Assembly: GCA_025999455.1 (NCBI GenBank)
Contig: AP024683.1
Location: 751,501 to 815,500, forward strand
Direction of reading: 5' to 3'
Origin: Geminicoccaceae bacterium
GTDB taxonomy: Bacteria > Pseudomonadota > Alphaproteobacteria > Geminicoccales > Geminicoccaceae
Length of the DNA: 64,000 nt
Shown here: positions 19,470 through 28,187 of the stretch, in pieces
Layout: each line of letters begins with the position of its first letter
How positions within the stretch are numbered: the stretch's first letter is position 1
The notes under the pieces: model-generated
Seen by the model: the letters and a program-made list of their open reading frames with translations, nothing else
The model's database searches: none
What the model was told of the DNA's origin: nothing
Program-made: the position numbers and the translations under genes

Positions 19470-19732
19470 GGCGCACTCCCGGCCAGGAGCCGGTCGAGCT
19501 CGCCCCGCCGCTCGAGCTCGACGAGGTCGTCCGAGCCGCCGACCGGCCGTCCGTCGATGAAGATCTGCGGCACCGTTGTCCGCCCACCCGCCCGTGCGAT
19601 CATCTCCGAACGCCGCCCGGGCTCGGCCCAGAGATCGATCTCCTCGTAGGTCACCCCCTTCTCGCCGAGCAGGCGCTTGGCCCGCCAGCAATAGGGGCAG
19701 AGGGGTGAAGTGTAGATCTCGACCTTGGCCAT
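19466..19732 (-). CDS. grxC: Glutaredoxin 3 (GrxC)
   Basis: 88 residues, the normal length for a class I glutaredoxin. The dithiol active site CPYCWRAK lies at residues ~12-19, followed by the cis-Pro strand TTVPQIFIDG and the glutathione-binding GGSDDLVEL segment. It reduces disulfides and glutathione mixed disulfides in the cytoplasm. It is coupled downstream to DUF1178 by a 4-base overlap and lies 41 bp after comF on the same strand. Confidence 0.96.
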   Translation of the reverse strand: MAKVEIYTSPLCPYCWRAKRLLGEKGVTYEEIDLWAEPGRRSEMIARAGGRTTVPQIFIDGRPVGGSDDLVELERRGELDRLLAGSAP

Positions 19733-19773
19733 CGGAAGGCAGGTCCCGAGCCGCTGACCGCGTCACGCCCTCG

Positions 19774-20559
19774 TCATATAGGAACGACCGTCGGCTTCAC
19801 CACCCGGGCGAGGACGAGCACGTCCACCCGTGCGCAGCCCGCCTCGCGCAGGACGCGGGCGCAGGCGCCGAGCGTGGCACCGGTGGTGAGCACGTCGTCG
19901 ACGAGCACGATCCGCCGCCCCGCGATCGCCTCCCGCCGGCGCTCGGGCACGGCGAAGGCGGTCGCCGTCACGTTGGCCCGCCGGGCCGCGGCGCCGAGAC
20001 CCTGTTGCGAGGCCGTCGCACGACGCCGGCGCAAGATCGACGGCGACCATGGCACGCCTTCGAGCCGGGCGATCTCTCGGGCGAGCAATCCCGCCTGGTT
20101 GTAGCCCCGCCGCAACAGCCGCCAGCGGTGCAGCGGCACCGGCACGAGGAGGTCGGCGCCGGCCAGGAGGTCGCGTCCGGCCGCGGCCATCCAGCGCGCG
20201 AAGGTCGCCGCCGCCTCGGGCCGCTCGGCGTGCTTGAAGCGCAGGACGAGGCCGCGGCTCGCCTCGTCGTAGGCGAGGGCCGCGCGTCCCCGCTCCCATG
20301 CCGGCGGGCGCCCCTGGCAGGCCGGGCAGAGCTGCGGGCCCGGGGCATCCCCCGGCAGCGGCCAGCCGCAGCGCTCGCACCAGGGCGGCCGGAGGAAGCG
20401 CAGCGGCGCCCAACAGGCCGCGCAGAGCCCGCCCTGCCGATCGACCCGCTCGCCGCAGCCGAGGCAGCGCGGTGGCAAGAGGAAATCGAGCGCCCGACCG
20501 GCCAGCCGACCGAGTGCGGCGGACGTCGCATCGAGGCGAACGCGATCGGCGAGGGACAA
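19774..20559 (-). CDS. comF: ComF family phosphoribosyltransferase-like protein
   Basis: 261 residues. The N-terminal ~75 residues carry four CxxC pairs (CLGC, CAAC, CERC, CPAC), the zinc-ribbon part of ComF/double-zinc-ribbon proteins. The C-terminal PRTase fold has the PRPP loop IVLVDDVLTTGAT and the GYNQAGLLARE segment. Homologues are linked to DNA uptake in competent bacteria, but in Alphaproteobacteria the role is mostly untested. It is the first gene of the comF-grxC-DUF1178 group. Confidence 0.93.
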   Translation of the reverse strand: MSLADRVRLDATSAALGRLAGRALDFLLPPRCLGCGERVDRQGGLCAACWAPLRFLRPPWCERCGWPLPGDAPGPQLCPACQGRPPAWERGRAALAYDEASRGLVLRFKHAERPEAAATFARWMAAAGRDLLAGADLLVPVPLHRWRLLRRGYNQAGLLAREIARLEGVPWSPSILRRRRATASQQGLGAAARRANVTATAFAVPERRREAIAGRRIVLVDDVLTTGATLGACARVLREAGCARVDVLVLARVVKPTVVPI

Positions 20560-20610
20560 ACGCGCTTCCCGTCACCGGTGGCCGTTTTCAACCAATAGTC
20601 GAAAAAGACG

Positions 20611-20970
20611 TCAGGATCCAGCCGAGGGCGCGGCGCTCTGCGACGGTTCCGTCGCGGCAGCCGTCTCGTTCGCGAGCCAGCTCAGATAATCGGGATTACC
20701 GGCTGTGATGGGCAGGGCCACGACGCAGGGCACGGTGTAGGAGTGCAGGGCTCGAACCTCGGCCACGAGCGCTTCGACGAGCTCGGCCCGCGTCTTGAGC
20801 ACGAGCGCGCATTCCTGGCCGGTCTCGATCCGGCCCTGCCAATGGTAGATCGAAGTGAGCCCGGGCAGGACGTTGGCGCAGGCGGCGAGCCGCGCTTCGA
20901 CCACCGCCCGGCCGATCCGGAGCGCCTCCTCGGTCGAGGCGCAGGTCACGTAGCACCAGACGAGCTCCAT
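20611..20970 (-). CDS. cutA: CutA divalent-cation tolerance protein
   Basis: 119 residues with the complete CutA1 pattern: YVTCASTEEALRIGRAVVE, then ARLAACANVLPGLTSIYHWQG, then a VKxR-like LKTRAELVEAL helix and LHSYTVPCVVALPI. CutA forms a very stable trimer associated with copper tolerance; its biochemical role is debated. The C-terminus has a short Ala/Ser extension beyond the usual ~105 residues. It lies between comF and an ABC permease, with 15-51 bp gaps and no obvious functional link. Confidence 0.96.
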   Translation of the reverse strand: MELVWCYVTCASTEEALRIGRAVVEARLAACANVLPGLTSIYHWQGRIETGQECALVLKTRAELVEALVAEVRALHSYTVPCVVALPITAGNPDYLSWLANETAAATEPSQSAAPSAGS

Positions 20971-20985
20971 GCCTTCCTCCCTCGC

Positions 20986-21906
20986 TCAAGGGCGCCGGGC
21001 GCGCGGATCGGCCGCCTCGGCGAGCGCGTCACCCAAGAGGTTGCACGCGGTCACGGTGAGCAGGATGGCGAGACCCGGCCAGAGCGCGAGCCGCGGCGCC
21101 TGCCAGAGCATCTCCTGCGCGTTGCTCAGCATGTTGCCCCAAGAGGGCGTGGGCGGTCGGATCCCGAGACCGAGAAAGCTCAACACCGACTCGCCGAGGA
21201 TCACCTGGCCGATCGCCAGGGTCGTGGCGACCACGATCGGCGCTCCCACGCTCGGGAGCACGTGGCGGAGCGCGATCCTGAGCGGTGAAGCGCCGAGCGC
21301 GCGAGCGGCGCGGACGTGCTCGGCGGCGAGCAGCGAAAGCGTGCCGGCGCGCACGAGCCGGGCGGTGAGCGGCCAGCCGAAGAGGGCCACGAGCAGCACG
21401 ATCCGGACGACGTCGAGGAAAGGCGAGGCGGCGAGCTCGGGGGAAAGGCCGAGCCGGGTCGGGTCGACCGCGGCCATCACGACGAGGAGCGGCAGGAGCG
21501 GCAGCGCCAAGACGATGTCGGCGGTGCGCATGAGGATCGCATCGATCGGGCCCCGGGCGAAGGCGGCGAGCAGACCCAGCACGCTGCCGATCAGGCCCGT
21601 GAGCAGGGCGCCGGCGATCCCCACGAGCAGCGAGACCCGCCCGGCCTCGAGCAATCGGACGAGGAAGTCGCGGCCGAGCTCGTCGGTGCCGAGCGGATGG
21701 TCGGGGCCGGGTGCCGCGAGACGGTTCGCGAGGTCGATCCGTTCGCCGTCGAGGCCGAACGCGGCGGCGAGCGGCGGGCCCGCGAGGGCGGCGAGCGCGA
21801 GCCCGAGGAGCACGAGCCCGGCCGGCAGGGCGAGCGCGTCGCGCCTCCGCCCGGTGGTGCTGGGACGCCCGTCAACCGAGCTGGACACGCGGGTCGAGCC
21901 GAGCAT
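20986..21906 (-). CDS. Peptide-type ABC transporter permease (DppC/OppC family)
   Basis: 306 residues with about six membrane helices. It shows the DppC N-terminal region (HPLGTDELGRDFLVRLLEAGRVS) and the cytoplasmic EAA coupling loop AARALGASPLRIALRHVLPS. As drawn, the ATG at 21906 overlaps the upstream permease by 35 bp; a GTG eight codons in would shorten the overlap slightly. It pairs with the DppB-type permease upstream to form an import channel. No ATPase or binding protein gene is adjacent on this side. Confidence 0.9.
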   Translation of the reverse strand: MLGSTRVSSSVDGRPSTTGRRRDALALPAGLVLLGLALAALAGPPLAAAFGLDGERIDLANRLAAPGPDHPLGTDELGRDFLVRLLEAGRVSLLVGIAGALLTGLIGSVLGLLAAFARGPIDAILMRTADIVLALPLLPLLVVMAAVDPTRLGLSPELAASPFLDVVRIVLLVALFGWPLTARLVRAGTLSLLAAEHVRAARALGASPLRIALRHVLPSVGAPIVVATTLAIGQVILGESVLSFLGLGIRPPTPSWGNMLSNAQEMLWQAPRLALWPGLAILLTVTACNLLGDALAEAADPRARRP

Positions 21907-22822
21907 GGAGCAGATCGGCGGCGAGATTGGCGAGGAGCGTGGCCGCCGTGCCGGCGAGCACGGCGACGAGCGCCAGATTGTAATCGTTGCCCATGATCGA
22001 GTCGTAAACGAGCCGGCCCATCCCCGGCCAGGCGAACACGGTCTCGACCACGAGCGCCCCCGAGAGCAGCCCGCCCGTCTGCAAGGCCACGACCGTCACG
22101 AGCGACGGCAGCGCCTGCGGCAGCGCGTGCGCCCGCACGATCCGCAGGGTGCCGGCACCTTTGGCCCGCGCGGTGCGGATGCAGGGTTCGCGCAGCGCCT
22201 CGAGCAGGCCGCTCCGGACGAAGCGCAGGAGCAGACCGACACCGACGATCGTCAACACGGCGACCGGCAGTGCCAGGCGCCGCGCCCACTCGCCGAAGCC
22301 GGCGCCGGGCGCGGGTTCGCCGCCGGCCGGCAGCCAGTCGAGCTCGACCGCGAAGAGCAGGATCGCGAGGAGGGCGAGCCAAAAGGACGGCACGGAAACG
22401 GAGAGGAAGGCCACGAGGTTGACGAGCCGGTCGAACAGACCGTGCGGCCGCAGTGCCGCCAGCGTGCCGAGGAGGAAGGCCGCGACGAGGGCCGCGAGGA
22501 AACTCGCGCCGACGAGGAGGAGCGTGGCGAGGAGGCGCGGCCAGAGGATCTCGCCGACCGGCAGGCCGTAGAGGCGGGAATAGCCGAATTCGCCGCGGAG
22601 CGCGTTCGCGAGCCAAGCGAGGAAGCGTTCGGCGAGCGGCCGGTCGAGCCCGTGCAGGGCCTTGAGCCGGGCGACGTCGGCGCTCGTCAGGCGCGGATCC
22701 GCCTGGAGCATCAGGTCGATCGGATCGCCCGGCATGAGGTCGACGAGCGCGAACAGAAGAAAGGCCACGAGGACCATCGAGGCCGAGGTCTCGAGGCCAC
22801 GGCGCAGGAGATAGGCTCGCAC
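21872..22822 (-). CDS. Peptide-type ABC transporter permease (DppB/OppB family)
   Basis: 316 residues. It begins with the conserved DppB N-terminal helix (LLVFA-like LVAFLLFALVDLMPGDP), continues with LHGLDRPLAERFLAWLANALRGEFGYS and has six helices plus the coupling loop ARAKGAGTLRIVRAHALPQALP. It forms the translocation channel with the DppC-type subunit encoded downstream. Nearby candidates for the rest of the transporter are the binding protein at 24665-26317 and the fused ATPase at 3874-5724. Confidence 0.92.
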   Translation of the reverse strand: MRAYLLRRGLETSASMVLVAFLLFALVDLMPGDPIDLMLQADPRLTSADVARLKALHGLDRPLAERFLAWLANALRGEFGYSRLYGLPVGEILWPRLLATLLLVGASFLAALVAAFLLGTLAALRPHGLFDRLVNLVAFLSVSVPSFWLALLAILLFAVELDWLPAGGEPAPGAGFGEWARRLALPVAVLTIVGVGLLLRFVRSGLLEALREPCIRTARAKGAGTLRIVRAHALPQALPSLVTVVALQTGGLLSGALVVETVFAWPGMGRLVYDSIMGNDYNLALVAVLAGTAATLLANLAADLLHARLDPRVQLG

Positions 22823-22938
22823 CGGCTCCCGATCCGCGTTCCGACGCCACGGCCCGGCTGCTAGGGTGGCAGCCGGCTCCGTGCGACGGTGCCGAGAGAA
22901 CCTAACGCGGTCGACACGGGCGGGGGAGTGGCCGAGCG

Positions 22939-24072
22939 GTGGCGGATCGCGGGCTCGATCGTCCCCGGCTCGTCCTGTTGGCCGGCGCGCTCGCGGTCCT
23001 TTTGGCCCAGGGCACGGGCCGCTTCCTCTTGACCCCGCTCCTGCCGGCCATGCAGGCCGAACTCGGCCTCGACGACACGCGCGCCGGGCTTCTGGGCTCG
23101 GTCAACTTCGCAGGTTACCTCGTTGGGGCCGTGCTCGTGGCCTCGCGGCCGAGCCTTTCGCTCGAGCTGCTCGTGCGCGCGGGCCTCGCGCTCGTCACGG
23201 CCGGTGCCGTGGCGATGGCGCTCGTCGCCGACGAGCTCGCCTGGCTCGTCGCCCGCTTCGCCGCCGGTTTCGGCGGCGCGCTCCTCTTCTTGGGAGGTGT
23301 CGCCGCCGCAGCGGCGCGGCTCGCCGAGTTGGGCCGGCCCTCGGCGATGGGGGGCGTGCTCGCGGGCGTCGGCGTGGGCATCGCGCTCGGCGGGGTGATC
23401 GCCCTCGCCGTTCGGCCGGACTGGCGGGCCGGCTGGCTCCTCATGGCGGCCGTCGTGGTCCCGGCCTTTCCCCTCCTCGTCCGTCTCACCCCGGCCCGTC
23501 GGGTCGCGGCGGCGCCCGCGGGCCGGCTCGAGCGGAGCCCGGCGCTGCGCCGGCTCGCCTGGGCGTACGGGCTCTCGGGGTTCGCCTTCGGTGCGGGCGC
23601 CACCTTCTTCGTCCGGGTTCTGGCGGCGCGCGATCCGGACCTCGCGACCCTCGCCTGGATCCTGGCCGGGCTCGTGGGTGCCGTCTCGGCCCCGCTCTGG
23701 ACGGCCGCGGGTCGCCGCTTCGGCCGCAGCGGCTCGCTCCTCGTGGCGATCTCGCTCCTCGCCCTCGGCACCGCGCTCACCGGCCTCGCCGCCCGGCCGA
23801 TCCCGGCGCTCCTCGCCGGCCTGCTTCTGGGCGGAACCTTCATGGGCATCACCGCGCTGGCGCTCGAGCAGGCGCGCGCCGTGGCACCGCGCACGCCCGC
23901 CGCGGCCGCCGCCTTCGTCACCGGGACTTTCGGGCTCGGCCAGGTGACGGGCCCCTTGCTGTCGGGCGCCCTCCTCGACCTCGCCGGCCCGCTTCCGGCA
24001 CTCCTCGCCCCGGCCGTGGTCGCGGCCCTGGGTTCCACCTTTCTGCTTCCCGACCTGCGCCGCTCCGGCTGA
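22939..24072 (+). CDS. MFS transporter, YbfB/YjiJ-like
   Basis: 377 residues from a GTG at 22939 (GGGGGAG about 11 bases upstream), with about 12 hydrophobic helices. The opening (GTGRFLLTPLLPAMQAELGLDDTRAGLLGSVNFAGYLVGAVL) is characteristic of the YbfB/YjiJ family of major-facilitator carriers, and a mid-protein cytoplasmic loop separates two six-helix halves. The substrate is unknown. It interrupts the ABC genes on the opposite strand and is divergent from the DppB-type permease across 116 bp. Confidence 0.87.
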   Translation: MADRGLDRPRLVLLAGALAVLLAQGTGRFLLTPLLPAMQAELGLDDTRAGLLGSVNFAGYLVGAVLVASRPSLSLELLVRAGLALVTAGAVAMALVADELAWLVARFAAGFGGALLFLGGVAAAAARLAELGRPSAMGGVLAGVGVGIALGGVIALAVRPDWRAGWLLMAAVVVPAFPLLVRLTPARRVAAAPAGRLERSPALRRLAWAYGLSGFAFGAGATFFVRVLAARDPDLATLAWILAGLVGAVSAPLWTAAGRRFGRSGSLLVAISLLALGTALTGLAARPIPALLAGLLLGGTFMGITALALEQARAVAPRTPAAAAAFVTGTFGLGQVTGPLLSGALLDLAGPLPALLAPAVVAALGSTFLLPDLRRSG

Positions 24073-24084
24073 GCCCGACGCCGT

Positions 24085-24640
24085 TTCCGGCCTTGCGGTC
24101 CGCGCGCGGTCGGGACCCGACGGGCGGCCTCGACCCCGCGGACGAGGCTACGGCGATCCGGATCGTTTCCCGACGCCCCGCAACGCGGACCACCGGGCCT
24201 CGCCTCGGTCGTGACCGCGGCCGTGCGTTCTGCCGTCTCGCCTCCGGCACTGTGCCGATCGCCCGTGCCCGACGCTGCCGCCGGCGGCCCTCTCCGACCT
24301 CGGACGGGACCGGAGAGCCGGCCGCCTCGATCCCAGGGTACGAGCCATCCGTGCCCGGAACCGCTCTCCCGACGCCGCCTGTCCGGTACCGACGGCTCGA
24401 GCTCCGGTCGCGACCCCGGCCGTAGCTTCCGCCCTTCTGTCCCCAACTGCGTCGATCGACCCGTTGTCGACGCTGCCGCCGGCCTCCCCGTCCGACCTCG
24501 AGCGGAACCGGAGAGGCGGTCGCCTCGATCCCTCGGCACGAGGCCGCTCGGTGCTCGAACCGCGCTCCGACCTCACCTGTCTGCTACTGCCCGGCCGTCT
24601 CTCCGGCGGTGGCGCGGACTCGCGGGCACAGCGTCGATTG
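24085..24640. repeat. Degenerate tandem repeat, ~198-bp unit, about 2.8 copies
   Basis: The 592-bp gap between the MFS gene and the convergent binding-protein gene is filled by diverged copies of one unit. Shared landmarks recur at near-constant spacing: CCTCGAYCCC at 24128, 24325 and 24523; GACGCTGCCGCCGGC at 24271 and 24469; GGTCGYGACC at 24207 and 24406; CCCGACGCC at 24169 and 24368. Spacings are 197-199 bp. Copies 2 and 3 are the most alike. The period is a multiple of three and frames stay open on both strands, but the predicted peptides look like no protein, so I take it as non-coding. Confidence 0.72.
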
Positions 24641-24664
24641 CGCGACCGGTGATGTTTCCTCCGC

Positions 24665-26317
24665 TCAGGGCACGACTCGCCAATGCTCGACCCAGAGCGT
24701 GGTCGGCGCCAGGTGGCCGGTCGGCTGGATCCCGTCGAGCCAACGCGGCCAGACGTGCGCATCGGCGCGGAAATAGAGCGGCAGGGCGGGCAACTCCTGG
24801 GCATAGATCGTCTGCAGCTCGCGCCAGAGCCCGCGCCGGCGTTCTTCGTCGAGCTCGCGTTCGATGGCGTCCAAGAGCGCGTCCACCCGCGGATCGGCGA
24901 AGCCCGTGTAGTTCTGGCCCGCCCAGCCGTTCTCCGGTCGGGGGATTTCGGCGGAATGGAGGATCGAGCGCGGCACGTTCTCGGGGCTCGAAATCCAGGC
25001 GAACATGGCCATGCCGGTGAACCGCCGCTTCGAGAGTGTCTCGCCGAACAGGACCCGCGGCGGCTCGTTCTTGACGACGACGTCGATACCGACCTGCCGC
25101 CACATGCCTTGCAGGACCTGCTGGACGAGCTCGCGCGAGCGGTTGCCGGCGGTCGTCTGGAAGTCGAGCCGGAGCGGCTCGCCACGAGCGTTGCGCCGGA
25201 TCCCACCCGGGCCCGGCCGCCAACCGGCCTCCTCGAGGAGTGCGCGTGCCCGTGCCGGATCGTACGGCCAGGTCGGGACGTCCGGCGCGCGCATACGATC
25301 GAGGGGGCTCACGAAGCCGTGCGCCACCGGCTGGCGACCCTCGAAGAGCTGCCGGGTCAAGAGCTCGCGGTCGAGGGCCAGGAGCAGCGCCCGACGAACC
25401 CGGACGTCGGCGAGGATCGGATTGTCGAGTCGGAGGTCGATGTGCTCGTAGACGAGCCCCGGCACGTAGACCACGCGGAACCGGTCCCCGTGTCGCTTCT
25501 CGAAAGCCAGGGCCTGGCCGAGCGCGAGGCCGAGCGAGCCCTCGATCATGTCGATCTCGCCCGCGAGCAGATTGGCCTCGAGCGCCGCGGTGTTCTCGAT
25601 CGCGCGGACCGTGATCCGCTCGAAGGCCGGCACGGGGCCGCGCCAAAAGGGATTGCGGGCGAGCTCGATCCGGCTTGCCGGGCTCACCGCGACGATCCGG
25701 TAGGGGCCCATCGCCAGGCCCGGATCGGTCGGCGCCGTGTCGAAGAGCGTCCGGTTGCGGTAGGTCGCGGGATCCGCCTCGAAGACGGCGCGCTCGCGAT
25801 GCGCCGGTAAGAGCCGCAGATCGCCGACCGAATTGTAGTCGAAGGTGATCCGGTCGAAGTGCAGGACGAAGCGCCGCTCGTCGACGACCGTCACCTTGTG
25901 GAGCCGTCGGTAGAACTCGGCGTTCGTGATCCCCGAGGAGGGGTGGCGGCCGACCTCCCAGGTGAACACCACGTCCGCGCTCGTGACGGGGACACCGTCG
26001 CCCCAGAAGAGATCGGGCCGGAGCTCGAAGCTCAACGCCACCCCTTCCGCGCCCTGGGGCGTGGTCTCGCGCACCGCCCGGCCGTTCTCGAAGGTCGGCA
26101 GCTCGGTGCACAGCATGCAGACGAGCCGCCAGTTCGCATCGTAGGTCGTGAGCGGTCGATGGGTGAGGCCGAGCACGTAGCTCTTGGCCGCCATCGAATC
26201 GATGGTCGGATGGAGGTTCGAGGGGAACTGGGTGATGCCGATCGCGAGATCGCGCGCGACCGCCGGGGCGGCGAGCAGGAGGATCGACACCAGAGCGAGG
26301 ACGTGCCGTATCGACAA
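24665..26317 (-). CDS. ABC transporter solute-binding protein, family 5 (peptide/nickel type)
   Basis: 550 residues. Start at TTG 26317, because the minus strand has GGGAGG five bases upstream and the signal peptide begins here (residues ~1-22, LALVSILLLAAPAVARD). The SBP_bac_5 body shows LRPDLFWGDGVPVTSADVVF and VRRALLLALDRELL. It is a periplasmic receptor. It is divergent from the aldolase/dehydrogenase operon across 102 bp and lies ~2 kb from the DppBC permeases on the same strand, so it probably serves them. The ligand may be the compound degraded by the divergent operon (inference). Confidence 0.9.
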   Translation of the reverse strand: MSIRHVLALVSILLLAAPAVARDLAIGITQFPSNLHPTIDSMAAKSYVLGLTHRPLTTYDANWRLVCMLCTELPTFENGRAVRETTPQGAEGVALSFELRPDLFWGDGVPVTSADVVFTWEVGRHPSSGITNAEFYRRLHKVTVVDERRFVLHFDRITFDYNSVGDLRLLPAHRERAVFEADPATYRNRTLFDTAPTDPGLAMGPYRIVAVSPASRIELARNPFWRGPVPAFERITVRAIENTAALEANLLAGEIDMIEGSLGLALGQALAFEKRHGDRFRVVYVPGLVYEHIDLRLDNPILADVRVRRALLLALDRELLTRQLFEGRQPVAHGFVSPLDRMRAPDVPTWPYDPARARALLEEAGWRPGPGGIRRNARGEPLRLDFQTTAGNRSRELVQQVLQGMWRQVGIDVVVKNEPPRVLFGETLSKRRFTGMAMFAWISSPENVPRSILHSAEIPRPENGWAGQNYTGFADPRVDALLDAIERELDEERRRGLWRELQTIYAQELPALPLYFRADAHVWPRWLDGIQPTGHLAPTTLWVEHWRVVP

Positions 26318-26419
26318 AGCAGCCTCCCGAGCGAGCCGGGCACGCCACCGTCGGTTCGCCTGGACAGCCCGCGACCCGGCCTCTAGCCTCCGCGCCGCAG
26401 CCGCCCAGGAGGTCGACCG

Positions 26420-27208
26420 GTGCGCGAGAACACGCTCGTCACGAAGTGGAGGCAGGGCATCGCCACCGTCAACGGCTGGTGTGCGATCCCGCACCCGGTG
26501 GCCGCCGAGTTCATGGCCCATTGCGGCTGGGACAGTCTGACGATCGACCTCCAACACGGCCTCGTCGACTACCAGGCGGCGGTCGGGATGCTGCAGGCGA
26601 TCGGCACGACGCCGACGATCCCGCTCGCCCGGGTGCCCTGGCGCGAGGCCGGGATCGTCATGAAGCTCCTCGACGCCGGGGCGCTCGGCATCATCTGCCC
26701 GATGATCAACGACCGCGCCCAGGCCGAGGAGTTCGTCTCCTATTGTCGCTACGCGCCCAAGGGCCAACGCAGCTTCGGGCCGACCCGGGCGCTGATCGCT
26801 CACGGTGCCGACTACGGTGCGAAAGCCAACGAGCAGATCCTGGCCCTCGCGATGATCGAGACCGTCGAGGCGCTCGACCATCTGGAATCGATCCTCGCCA
26901 CCCCGGGCCTCGACGGTGTCTACATCGGCCCGGCCGATCTCGCGCTCTCGATGGGCTACACACCCCAGCTCGACCCGACCGAGCCCGCGGTGGTCCGCGA
27001 GATCGAGCGGATCATCGGGGCGGCCCGCAAAGCCGGCCTCTGGGTGGGCCTGCACTGCGGTGCCCCGGCCTATGCCAAGGCGATGATCGCCAAAGGCCTC
27101 AACTTCGCCACCCTGCTCTCGGATGCGCGCATCTTGACCATGAAAGCGGTCGAGCTCGTCAAGGAGATGGGCCGAGGGGTCGAGGGGCCGAAGAGCTCGA
27201 CCTATTGA
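26420..27208 (+). CDS. HpcH/HpaI-type class II aldolase
   Basis: 262 residues from a GTG with a perfect AGGAGG seven bases upstream. The TIM-barrel motifs of metal-dependent HpcH/HpaI aldolases are present: DLQHGLVDY, RVPWREAGIVMKLLDAGALGIICPMI, the metal-binding MIETVEAL glutamate and GVYIGPADLALSMG aspartate. These enzymes reversibly cleave 2-keto-3-hydroxy acids to pyruvate or glyoxylate plus an aldehyde. It leads a three-gene run with a hydroxyacid dehydrogenase and a Gfo/Idh/MocA oxidoreductase, pointing to sugar-acid or hydroxy-acid breakdown. Confidence 0.93.
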   Translation: MRENTLVTKWRQGIATVNGWCAIPHPVAAEFMAHCGWDSLTIDLQHGLVDYQAAVGMLQAIGTTPTIPLARVPWREAGIVMKLLDAGALGIICPMINDRAQAEEFVSYCRYAPKGQRSFGPTRALIAHGADYGAKANEQILALAMIETVEALDHLESILATPGLDGVYIGPADLALSMGYTPQLDPTEPAVVREIERIIGAARKAGLWVGLHCGAPAYAKAMIAKGLNFATLLSDARILTMKAVELVKEMGRGVEGPKSSTY

Positions 27209-27221
27209 GCCGAGTGGGGCG

Positions 27222-28187
27222 GTGACCCGGGTCCTCCTGGTCGACGCGGTCCACCCGGCGGGACTCGCTCGGCTGCGCGGCGAGCCCGGGATCGAGCTCG
27301 TCGAGCTCGGTGAGGACCGGCCGGAGGAGATTCCGCGCGCGCTCGCCGACGCCGAGGCGGTGATCGTTCGCACGGCACCGCTTCCGGCGGCGGCGATCGC
27401 CGGGGCGCCGAAGCTCCGGGTCGTCGCCAAGCACGGGGTCGGGTACGACAACATCGACGTCGCCGCCGCGACGGCGCGCGGCATTCCGGTGACGGTCACG
27501 ACGACCGCCAACGCCACCTCGGTCGCCGAGTTCACCCTCGCCCAGATCCTGGCGCTCACCAAGCTCTCGGCGGCCATGGACGCGGCCGTGCGGGCGGGGG
27601 ATTGGGCGGCGCGCAACCGGCTCGTTCCGATCGAGCTCGCGGGCAAGACGCTCGCGATCGTGGGCTTCGGCCGGATCGGCCGTCGTGTGGCGAGCCGAGC
27701 GCTCGCCTTCGAGATGCGGGTGCTCGTGCACGACCCGTACGTCGCCGCGGAGGCGATCCGCGCAGCCGGTTGCGAGCCGGTCGAGCGGCTCGAGGACGCC
27801 CTCGCGGCTGCGGACGTGGTCACCCTCCATTGTCCGCTCACCGCCGAGACCCGCGGCCTGATCGGTCGGGAACGGCTCGCCCGACTGCCCGCGGGGGCGT
27901 TCCTCGTCAACACGGCGCGCGGCGGGATCGTCGACGAGGCGGCCCTCGCCGAAGCCCTGCGCTCGGGGCGGCTCGCCGGTGCCGCCCTCGACGTCTTGGT
28001 CCGCGAACCCTTGCCCGCGGACGACCCGCTCCTCGGCGTACCCAACCTCTTGCTCTCGCCGCACGTCGCGGGGGTGACGGCCGAGTCCGCCCGGCGTATG
28101 GCGCTCGAGGCGGCGGAGAACGTGCTCGCCGGGCTCGCGGGTCGCTTGCCGCGCGAGGTCGTCGTCAATCCGGAGGTGCTGCCGTGA
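27222..28187 (+). CDS. D-2-hydroxyacid dehydrogenase (NAD-dependent)
   Basis: 321 residues, GTG start 13 bp after the aldolase. The family landmarks appear in order: catalytic-domain HGVGYDNIDV (residues ~72-81), Rossmann loop GFGRIGRR (~150), the NTARGGIVDEAAL arginine loop (~227) and the catalytic histidine in LLSPHVAGVT (~280). It should interconvert a 2-keto acid and a D-2-hydroxy acid, consistent with handling the aldolase product. The stop overlaps the next GTG (GTGA). It is distinct from the fusion at 61236-62546. Confidence 0.93.
   Translation: MTRVLLVDAVHPAGLARLRGEPGIELVELGEDRPEEIPRALADAEAVIVRTAPLPAAAIAGAPKLRVVAKHGVGYDNIDVAAATARGIPVTVTTTANATSVAEFTLAQILALTKLSAAMDAAVRAGDWAARNRLVPIELAGKTLAIVGFGRIGRRVASRALAFEMRVLVHDPYVAAEAIRAAGCEPVERLEDALAAADVVTLHCPLTAETRGLIGRERLARLPAGAFLVNTARGGIVDEAALAEALRSGRLAGAALDVLVREPLPADDPLLGVPNLLLSPHVAGVTAESARRMALEAAENVLAGLAGRLPREVVVNPEVLP

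Noticed and set aside
22921-22945. GGGGGAGTGGCCGAGCGGTGGCGG resembles the 5' half and D-arm of a Ser/Leu tRNA.
   Set aside because: No anticodon arm, T-arm or 3' acceptor partner follows; the sequence runs into the MFS coding region. Probably chance, at most a fragment.
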